This document shows, piece by piece, positions 1-4,944 of a stretch of 25,520 nucleotides of DNA; position 1 is the first letter of the stretch, and each line of letters begins with the position of its first letter. A model generated the notes under the pieces. It was not told where the DNA came from, did not search any database, and worked only from the letters and a program-made list of their open reading frames with translations. This DNA comes from Clostridiales bacterium (GTDB lineage: Bacteria > Bacillota > Clostridia > Christensenellales > CAG-314). Both the position numbers and the translations under genes were made by a program. The stretch is taken from assembly GCA_004558105.1 (NCBI GenBank), contig SFEB01000014.1, positions 1 through 25,520 of the forward strand, in the 5' to 3' direction.

Positions 1-289
1 CTCTTTCATATTCGCTTTCAAACTTGTTTCTTTCAAGTTGTTCGTTGGCATAGTCGATAATCTCAACAACTTTGTTGTAGGATATTTCTTTATCTTCAAG
101 GTTGAAATCATCGTATATTTCAAGCACTTGTCTAAGATAATCTGACACGTCATAAGCTTTTCTCCAATAGCCTATTTCGGTTGCGCCATTGTCTTTGGGA
201 GCAATCGGAAAAAGTCCGCCACAAGCCCCACGACATGATTTGTGTTCTACAGTTTTTGTTCTTGCTTTTAAGTATTGATCTAATCCCAT
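1..289 (-). CDS. Hypothetical mobile-element protein, MGLDQYL-type, 3' end outside window
   Basis: An open frame starts at 289 and runs off the left edge, giving at least 96 residues. The start is set by AAGGAG upstream (AAAGGAGAAAATACT before ATG). The protein begins MGLDQYLKAR and contains ATEIGYWRKAYDVSDYL. From memory, an MGLDxYL N-terminus recurs in small uncharacterised proteins of phages and conjugative elements, so I read it as one of those; no function is known to me. It lies 17 nt after the stop of the gene at 307-720 and looks like part of the same leftward operon. No membrane segment or signal peptide is visible in the part seen. Confidence 0.7.
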   Translation of the reverse strand, partial: MGLDQYLKARTKTVEHKSCRGACGGLFPIAPKDNGATEIGYWRKAYDVSDYLRQVLEIYDDFNLEDKEISYNKVVEIIDYANEQLERNKFESEYER

Positions 290-306
290 AGTATTTTCTC
301 CTTTTG

Positions 307-720
307 TTATGCAACTCTTTTAATTCCACCGCCGAACGAGCGGATGCCAATTGTGCCGAATTCCGAACACCATTCAACGTCTTTGTTCCAAACGTAAGCA
401 CCTACGTAGAAGGTAGTGCCTTCTTTGCTGAACATGTATTCCCAATCATCTTCATAGTCGGATATGTAGAGAAAATCGTAACATTCTCCGAAATCGGTAT
501 ATTCGTGGGTGACTGCGTACACAAGGCAGTTGTGTTCTTTTTCAAACTCTTGTATTTTTGCCATCAGTTCAGGCTCTTGTTCAGCCCAGAAACCGCCGAA
601 GTTCTCAAAGAAGCATATCTGATTGTTTTCTCTAAAACCCTTGATATACGGTTTATAAATATCCAATTTGTTCATAAGTTCGATTGCTTTTTGTTTTTTG
701 TTTTCGGTAGTAATATTCAT
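307..720 (-). CDS. Hypothetical protein, mobile-element type (137 aa)
   Basis: The start chosen is the ATG at 720, reading MNITTENKKQKAIEL, because AAGGAG lies 8 nt upstream and only 14 nt separate it from the ardA-like stop; the longer open frame extends back inside the ardA-like gene without an SD. The product is soluble and acidic, with many aromatic residues (FENFGGFWAEQEPEL, VYAVTHEYTDFGECYDFLY) and a C-terminus ending SFGGGIKRVA. I do not recognise a named family, although the style resembles accessory proteins of conjugative elements. It is probably co-transcribed with its neighbours on both sides. Confidence 0.75.
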   Translation of the reverse strand: MNITTENKKQKAIELMNKLDIYKPYIKGFRENNQICFFENFGGFWAEQEPELMAKIQEFEKEHNCLVYAVTHEYTDFGECYDFLYISDYEDDWEYMFSKEGTTFYVGAYVWNKDVEWCSEFGTIGIRSFGGGIKRVA

Positions 721-734
721 AGTTTTTTCTCCTT

Positions 735-1283
735 TTATTGTATTTCTATAAGTCCATTGCTGTATTCTTGTAAGTATTCTTCGCCACAGTATCTGCCGTA
801 GCGTTCGAGGTCTATAAAGTCTATTATTTCGTCCGGGATTTGGTATCCGCAACAATCGAGCATTTCTTTACCGTAATCTTCCCAATCGAAACCACTCCAA
901 AGATTGATATTGTCGTCCCAGCGTTCGCCGTGAGATTTAACTCGTTCTTCAAAGTCATAAAAACAACGTACTTCGAGGAAAGCACAAAACACTTTGTATT
1001 TGTAATCGTTGATAAGAACACCCGATTCGTTAAGAGTGTTGAAAAGCGTTTCAGGGTTTACGTAATCCCAATTTACGGAATTGTCGTTGATGCCTTCAAC
1101 GTCTTGTATAAAGAGTTCTTCGTCTATGCCGTCAAGCTCAAAGCCTTCTTTTTTCAGTTCTTCAACGATTTCATCCCAATAAGAATAATCCGAAAGGTCA
1201 AGCCATTTCGAGCCTAACGCTCTTTCGTTACACTCGTTGTAAGAACCCCATGAGCCGATAACTATTGAAATATTACCATTCAT
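735..1283 (-). CDS. ArdA-like antirestriction protein
   Basis: This 182-residue acidic protein matches the ArdA layout: an N-terminal beta strand followed by GSYNECNERALGSKWLDL (compare the YNEG-GAWF region of the Tn916 ArdA), then EELFIQDVEGI (compare the EEYAIHDYE region), a LFNTLNES segment, and a C-terminal FIDLERYGRYCGEEYL plus GLIEI (compare IDYQAYGRDLDLSG and GIFEI). ArdA proteins are DNA mimics that inhibit type I restriction enzymes and protect incoming conjugative DNA; the many Asp and Glu residues fit this. The start at 1283 is supported by AAGGAGG, and the longer upstream frame lacks an SD. It overlaps the preceding 33-residue ORF by 11 nt, suggesting translational coupling. Family assignment is by motif comparison from memory. 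Confidence 0.8.
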   Translation of the reverse strand: MNGNISIVIGSWGSYNECNERALGSKWLDLSDYSYWDEIVEELKKEGFELDGIDEELFIQDVEGINDNSVNWDYVNPETLFNTLNESGVLINDYKYKVFCAFLEVRCFYDFEERVKSHGERWDDNINLWSGFDWEDYGKEMLDCCGYQIPDEIIDFIDLERYGRYCGEEYLQEYSNGLIEIQ

Positions 1284-1374
1284 ATTCAGTGCCTCCTTCG
1301 ATAGCAATTTTTTCTTCAATTCTGTCTTGTGCTTCTTCAAGCAGTTCTTCCAAGTCGATAATAGGTTTATCCAT
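1273..1374 (-). CDS. Small acidic peptide (33 aa) upstream of the ardA-like gene
   Basis: A short frame begins MDKPIIDLEELLEEAQDR and ends GGTEYEW. Its ATG shares one base with the stop of the preceding gene (TAATG), and AGGAGG lies about 10 nt upstream within that gene. Its 3' end covers the SD and start of the ardA-like gene, overlapping it by 11 nt. The predicted peptide is mostly one acidic amphipathic helix. I know of no family. It may be a leader whose translation exposes the ardA ribosome site, or a functional micro-protein. It is too short for ordinary ORF callers. Confidence 0.6.
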   Translation of the reverse strand: MDKPIIDLEELLEEAQDRIEEKIAIEGGTEYEW

Positions 1375-1625
1375 TAGTTAAATTCCTCCTGAACGTCGTC
1401 AATATAGATTTTTTCGTAGGTGCTTCCGTATTCGATGTAGTGACCGTCTTTGTCTTCAAACACTTCAAAGTCCAACACGCTTATTTTCCCTTGATTTGTA
1501 ATTGCAAAGGTAATTTGTTTTGTATCGGGGTAATATGCTACAACGTCGAATCGAATAAGGCTCTCACCAGTATTGAAGTCGAAACCATCGTCATCGATAA
1601 ATGCAATTTCGTTTAAGTTAATCAT
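1374..1625 (-). CDS. Hypothetical protein (83 aa)
   Basis: An 83-residue acidic protein beginning MINLNEIAFIDDDGFDF. An AAGGAG site precedes the ATG (AAGGAGAAACGACA). Its pattern of alternating hydrophobic residues (IRFDVVAYY, ITFAITNQG, ISVLDFEVFED) suggests a small beta-rich fold. No family is recognised. It lies 12 nt downstream of the gene at 1638-1910 and overlaps the next ORF by one base, so it is probably part of the same operon. Confidence 0.65.
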   Translation of the reverse strand: MINLNEIAFIDDDGFDFNTGESLIRFDVVAYYPDTKQITFAITNQGKISVLDFEVFEDKDGHYIEYGSTYEKIYIDDVQEEFN

Positions 1626-1637
1626 TGTCGTTTCTCC

Positions 1638-1910
1638 TTATACCGCTTCTTTGTACCAGACGGAATATTCAACTTCAATATCTCGTCCGTCGTACTCGTA
1701 GTACATTGTTACGTAGCCTTTGTACTCGTTTTCTTTACCAATAATCTTGTGGCAATTCTTGCCTATGTCATTGAAAGCACGGGTGTAATGCTTGCCGTTT
1801 TTGGATACGCATTTGCAAAACAGCGTACCTTCGTCGTTAAGAAATCCGAGACCGGAAATCTTGTCGTCAGAGTTTCTGACTTTTCTGATTGAATAAAATA
1901 CTTTTTTCAT
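1638..1910 (-). CDS. Hypothetical protein (90 aa), first visible gene of the leftward operon
   Basis: The start chosen is the ATG at 1910 (MKKVFYSIRKVRNSD), preceded by GGAGG; a longer frame from 1949 would cover that ribosome site. The protein is small and basic in its first half, has four Cys or His residues around CKCVSKNGKHYTRAF, and ends in an acidic, Tyr-rich tail (YEYDGRDIEVEYSVW). No family is recognised. It is the most upstream gene of the leftward block; no convincing promoter could be placed between 1911 and 2042. Confidence 0.65.
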   Translation of the reverse strand: MKKVFYSIRKVRNSDDKISGLGFLNDEGTLFCKCVSKNGKHYTRAFNDIGKNCHKIIGKENEYKGYVTMYYEYDGRDIEVEYSVWYKEAV

Positions 1911-1952
1911 TTTGGAAAACCTCCATATATTTATTTTGCCTTTCGGCACAGA

Positions 1953-2039
1953 CGGGGTAGCACCGGAAAAAGCAAATGGAAAGAGGTAGTTAAAGTCGCA
2001 AAACCGGAAGTCAACGAAAAAGGAGAAATTGTTGCGTAA
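1953..2039 (+). pseudogene. Possible C-terminal remnant of a lost plus-strand gene
   Basis: One plus-strand frame reads protein-like to a TAA at 2037-2039, containing GKSKWKEVVKVAKPEVNEKG and ending EIVA. It has no start codon with an SD, and its upstream part runs into the leader of the minus-strand gene at 1638-1910. The composition is that of a soluble basic C-terminus. It could be the stump of a gene truncated at a rearrangement point, or chance. Low confidence. Confidence 0.2.
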
Positions 2040-2042
2040 ATG

Positions 2043-2076
2043 AAAAAAGAGCCGAACTTTATATTAAGTCCGACTC
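2043..2076 (-). terminator. Leftward intrinsic terminator 1
   Basis: An 11-bp stem with two G-U pairs (GAGTCGGACTT with AAGTTCGGCTC) and a 6-nt loop, followed on the minus strand by six U. It is the third of three leftward terminators after tRNA-Ser. On the plus strand the tail is weak (TTGGTATT). Confidence 0.7.
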
Positions 2077-2187
2077 TTGGTATTATTAAAGTTTTCAGTA
2101 ACAATTTATCCCGTTTACTTCCGATTTTTACTGTGCTACAACGGCCAAGACGAAAGGCAAAAATATGGAGTAATAGAAGATAGCAAT

Positions 2188-2217
2188 AAAAAAGCCGAGC
2201 GATCCTATTCGCCCGGC
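2188..2217 (-). terminator. Leftward intrinsic terminator 2
   Basis: Minus-strand hairpin GCCGGGCGA / TCGCTCGGC (one G-U pair) with a 6-nt loop and a U6 tail. No gene or clear promoter lies between it and the terminator at 2269-2317. It could be backup for tRNA-Ser or the end of a short, unrecognised transcript. Confidence 0.7.
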
Positions 2218-2268
2218 AATGTACTGTGTGTGTATTCATTTGTTTATTCTGATACCGAAAAAGTCGTT

Positions 2269-2317
2269 AAAAAAGAATAATACGAACTCCGTTTTAATCT
2301 CGGTGTTCGTATTATTC
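2269..2317 (-). terminator. tRNA-Ser terminator
   Basis: A perfect 13-bp stem (GAATAATACGAAC with its complement), extended by an inner 3-bp stem, then U6 on the minus strand. It begins 6 nt after the encoded CCA of tRNA-Ser, so it should end that transcript. Confidence 0.85.
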
Positions 2318-2322
2318 CCTTT

Positions 2323-2413
2323 TGGCGGAGACGGTGGGATTCGAACCCACGTGCCACTTGCGTGACAACACGATTTCGAGTCGCGCTCGTTATGACCACT
2401 TCGATACGTCTCC
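2323..2413 (-). tRNA. tRNA-Ser(CGA)
   Basis: Minus strand. The acceptor stem GGAGACG pairs with CGTCTCC, followed by discriminator G and an encoded CCA. The anticodon loop is CTCGAAA, giving anticodon CGA, which reads the serine codon UCG. A long variable arm typical of class II tRNAs is present, and the T arm contains GGTTCGAATCC. It has its own promoter (2427-2455) and terminator (2269-2317). Its 3' end faces the accessory region at the left of the window, which is the usual orientation for an element inserted at a tRNA 3' end. Confidence 0.95.
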
Positions 2414-2426
2414 ATCGCGCAACGAA

Positions 2427-2455
2427 ATTCTAACACAAAACGTTGGTTTTGACAA
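2427..2455 (-). promoter_or_regulatory. Promoter of tRNA-Ser
   Basis: Minus strand: -35 TTGTCA, 17-nt spacer, -10 TAGAAT. The expected start point is a few bases before the mature tRNA 5' end at 2413. Confidence 0.75.
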
Positions 2456-2707
2456 GTGTTACGCAACCTTTTTTTTAAAATTAAGCTTTCGGCGGTAAAA
2501 AACCATTTTTCGTCTTATCTTTTCGTGCTTTTTTTCTGCGTTTTCGCGTGTTTCCGGTCAGTATTTTTCCTCGTTTCACGTTTTTCTCGCTTTCCACGGC
2601 GGTTTTGTGGCGTTCTCAACGAAAAAAAGTTTTTGACTTTTAAAAATAAGCGTTAAAATTTTTTTGGGTTTTGCTTTAATTAAAACCTTAAAAAGTGCGG
2701 GCATTGC
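2456..2707. other. Gene-free intergenic stretch
   Basis: No supportable gene. The plus strand is strongly pyrimidine-rich (many T3-T8 runs) from about 2462 to 2665. Short open frames on both strands lack a ribosome site. The tRNA-Ser promoter lies at its left edge and the megL promoter at its right. Confidence 0.6.
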
Positions 2708-2736
2708 TTGACTATAAAAACAAATAGTTATATAAT
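2708..2736 (+). promoter_or_regulatory. Promoter of megL
   Basis: TTGACT, 17-nt spacer, TATAAT: a near-perfect sigma-A promoter. The leader to the ATG at 2774 is only about 30 nt, which leaves no room for a SAM or T-box riboswitch. Confidence 0.85.
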
Positions 2737-2773
2737 ACGAGTTGGAAAAATTATATTAAGGAGCAAACCACTT

Positions 2774-3970
2774 ATGAAAATTACACCCAAAGGTTTCGGT
2801 ACGCTCGCCATTCACGCGGGCAATATGGAAAACGAAAAGTTCGGCGCGTTGGCAACGCCTATATATCAATCTTCCACCTTTTATTTCGACAGTTGCGAAC
2901 AAGGCGGCAGAAGATTTGCAGGCGAAGAGGGCGGTTATATTTATACCCGTCTCGGAAACCCCACCACCACCGTTCTGGAAGAAAAGGTTGCCGCTCTCGA
3001 AGGCGCAGAAGCCGCCTGTGCGGTCGGTTCCGGTATAGGCGCAGTTACTTCCTGCCTTTGGACGATAGCCGCTGCCGGTAAGCATATCGTGGCAGACAAA
3101 GCACTTTACGGTTGCACTTTTGCTTATCTCAATCACGGTATGACGCGTTACGGCGTAGAAGTGACGTTTATTGACACGTCCGACCTGAACGAAGTTAAAA
3201 AAGCTCTTCGCGAAAACACTTGTTGCGTTTATCTCGAAACTCCCGCCAACCCCAACCTTAAGGTTACCGACCTTAAAGCCGTGGCAAAAATCGCACATGA
3301 CTACAACCCCGAAATTATGGTTGTCTGCGACAATACTTTTGCCACGCCGTACCTCCAACGACCGTTGGAACTCGGTTGCGACGCAGTTATCCATTCCGGT
3401 ACGAAATATCTCAACGGTCACGGCGACGTTATCGCGGGATTTGTCGTAGGCAGTGCGGAATTTATCGGTAAGGTCAAATTGTTCGGTTTAAAAGACATGA
3501 CGGGTGCGGTTATGGATCCGTTTGCCGCTTTTCTTATTCTCAGAGGGCTCAAAACGATGGAAATCCGTATGGAACGCCATTGCGCAAACGCTCAGAAGGT
3601 GGCGGAATTCCTTGATAAACACCCGAAAGTTGCAAAAGTTTATTATCCGGGATTAGCCGACCACGAAGGTCACGAGATTGCCGCAAAACAGATGCACAAC
3701 GGTTTCGGCGGCGTTATTGCCTTTGAAGTAAAGGGCGGTATGGAAAAGGGTATCAAATTCTGCAACAGTTTGCAGATGGCGACCATCGCGGTCAGCCTCG
3801 GCGACGCGGAAACGTTGATAGAACACCCCGCGTCTATGACGCATTCTCCGTACACTCCCGAAGAAAGAGCCGCCGCAGGTATTTCCGACGGTTTGGTGAG
3901 AATCTCCGTCGGACTTGAAAACGTTGAAGACATCATTGCCGACCTCGAACATGGTTTTGAGAATATTTAA
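2774..3970 (+). CDS. megL: Methionine gamma-lyase (PLP enzyme)
   Basis: This 398-residue cytoplasmic enzyme of the Cys/Met-metabolism PLP family should split L-methionine into methanethiol, 2-oxobutyrate and ammonia. The sequence aligns almost throughout with the Pseudomonas methionine gamma-lyase: YTRLGNPT (Y57, R59) for the PLP phosphate, LYGCTFA with Tyr112 and Cys114 (the Cys typical of this enzyme rather than of cystathionine lyases), D186, PLP lysine K211 in SGTKYLNGHGD, and SLGDAETLIEHPASMTHS near the C-terminus. The start at 2774 has AAGGAG upstream and gives the usual family length; the ATG at 2708 would lie inside the promoter. It is monocistronic, with its own promoter and terminator. 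O-acetylhomoserine sulfhydrylase is the main alternative, but Cys114 favours the lyase. Confidence 0.88.
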   Translation: MKITPKGFGTLAIHAGNMENEKFGALATPIYQSSTFYFDSCEQGGRRFAGEEGGYIYTRLGNPTTTVLEEKVAALEGAEAACAVGSGIGAVTSCLWTIAAAGKHIVADKALYGCTFAYLNHGMTRYGVEVTFIDTSDLNEVKKALRENTCCVYLETPANPNLKVTDLKAVAKIAHDYNPEIMVVCDNTFATPYLQRPLELGCDAVIHSGTKYLNGHGDVIAGFVVGSAEFIGKVKLFGLKDMTGAVMDPFAAFLILRGLKTMEIRMERHCANAQKVAEFLDKHPKVAKVYYPGLADHEGHEIAAKQMHNGFGGVIAFEVKGGMEKGIKFCNSLQMATIAVSLGDAETLIEHPASMTHSPYTPEERAAAGISDGLVRISVGLENVEDIIADLEHGFENI

Positions 3971-3991
3971 AAGTCAAAAATCAATAGTTTT

Positions 3992-4023
3992 AAAAGCCGA
4001 GAGTTTTTCTCTCGGCTTTTTGA
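3992..4023 (+). terminator. megL terminator
   Basis: A 12-bp stem AAAAGCCGAGAG / CTCTCGGCTTTT with a 5-nt T loop, ending in a U run. It starts about 20 nt after the megL stop. Confidence 0.9.
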
Positions 4024-4111
4024 TTGATATGCGGCGAAAAACAAAAACGTTTTTTACGGCTTGTTTCGCAACGGTTAAGGTCGGGGCGTTTTTATTTTTT
4101 TCCGACGGTAT

Positions 4112-4140
4112 TTTACTAACCGACGATAATATGCTATAAT
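4112..4140 (+). promoter_or_regulatory. Promoter of the pseudouridine synthase gene
   Basis: TTTACT, 17-nt spacer, TATAAT. The ATG at 4139 overlaps the -10 box, so translation must begin at the next in-frame ATG (4160). Confidence 0.75.
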
Positions 4141-4159
4141 GCTTTCAGAGGAAAAAACC

Positions 4160-4840
4160 ATGAATATACTTTTTATCGACGATTATCTCGTAGTCTGTGA
4201 AAAACCCGCAGGCGTGCTGTCCGAATACGACGACAAACGCGCCAATATGCCGACGCTTCTTGCCGCCGAGCTTAACGGCGCACCCGTTACGGTACTAAAC
4301 CGTCTGGACAGAGAAGTGGGCGGGGTGATGGTTTTAGGTCTTCACCCTCTTGCAACGGCGCAGATAAACAAGCAGATATCAGAAAGAACTTTTAAAAAAG
4401 AATATTTTGCCGTAATTGAAGGCGTTCCCGGGCAGAAAGAGGGAACGTTGACGGATTTGCTCTTTCATGACAAGGGAAAAAACAAATCGTACGTTGTAAA
4501 AAGACAGCGTAACGGCGTAAAGCAGGCAGTTCTCGATTTTGCCGTTGTTGACTCCGTTGTGCAGGACGGGTGCGAGTTTTCTTTAATAAAAATAACCTTG
4601 AAGACGGGTAGAACTCATCAGATTCGCGTTCAGTTTTCTTCCAGGGGAATGCCGCTCGTCGGCGATAAAAAATACGGCAGTAAATTCGGTGGAAATTTAG
4701 CGTTGTGGTCGCATAAAGTAGGTTTCATTCATCCGAAAACAAAAAAGGTCATGGAGTTCGCTTTACCGTTGCCGCAAGTACCGCCTTATACTTGGTTTGA
4801 GTTTGTAAAAAGCGGAAAAACCGAGGCTGTTGGCGATTAA
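4160..4840 (+). CDS. RluA-family RNA pseudouridine synthase
   Basis: A 226-residue enzyme that converts uridine to pseudouridine in rRNA or tRNA. Motifs in order: an early KPAGVL (15-20), RLDREVGGV around residue 48 with the catalytic Asp at about 50, and TGRTHQIRVQFSSRGMPLVGD near residue 155, typical of the RluA/RluD group. The usual HRLD is NRLD here. There is no N-terminal S4 RNA-binding domain, so it is one of the short members. The start at 4160 is set by AGAGG and by the promoter, whose -10 covers the alternative ATG. The exact target uridine cannot be told from sequence. It is a single-gene unit; no terminator was seen after it. Confidence 0.85.
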   Translation: MNILFIDDYLVVCEKPAGVLSEYDDKRANMPTLLAAELNGAPVTVLNRLDREVGGVMVLGLHPLATAQINKQISERTFKKEYFAVIEGVPGQKEGTLTDLLFHDKGKNKSYVVKRQRNGVKQAVLDFAVVDSVVQDGCEFSLIKITLKTGRTHQIRVQFSSRGMPLVGDKKYGSKFGGNLALWSHKVGFIHPKTKKVMEFALPLPQVPPYTWFEFVKSGKTEAVGD

Positions 4841-4878
4841 GGATAACAAAAAAATAACAAAACGGGCTGAATTGTCAA

Positions 4879-4907
4879 TTTACTTTCAATGAAAGTCATG
4901 GTATAAT
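4879..4907 (+). promoter_or_regulatory. Promoter of the activase gene
   Basis: TTTACT, 17-nt spacer, TATAAT, about 38 nt upstream of the ATG at 4945. A nearby TTGTCA (4872) is too far from the -10 (24 nt). Confidence 0.7.
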
Positions 4908-4944
4908 AAGTGCACTTTATACAAAGGACTCAAAGGAAAAATAC

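Noticed and set aside
735..1340. Longer start for the ardA-like gene, adding 19 residues
   Set aside because: The internal ATG at 1283 has AAGGAGG; the upstream one has none and lies within the 33-residue ORF.
2040..2186. A plus-strand frame starting MKKEPNFILS
   Set aside because: The SD is too far from the ATG, the frame covers a terminator hairpin, and the sequence does not look like a protein.
1931..2239. A minus-strand frame of about 100 codons between tRNA-Ser and the first island gene
   Set aside because: It runs through two terminators and has no SD; the composition is not protein-like.
2480..2600. A short, very basic minus-strand frame with a GTG start
   Set aside because: No convincing ribosome site; Lys/Arg richness follows from the purine-rich strand.
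2456..2656. A 66-codon plus-strand frame rich in Phe and Arg
   Set aside because: No ATG with an SD, it overlaps the tRNA-Ser promoter, and its composition merely reflects the pyrimidine-rich DNA.
2708..2773. Longer N-terminus for the methionine gamma-lyase
   Set aside because: The upstream ATG-equivalent is within the promoter; the SD and family length support 2774.
2708..2773. Riboswitch (SAM or T-box) before megL
   Set aside because: The leader is only about 30 nt from the predicted start site.
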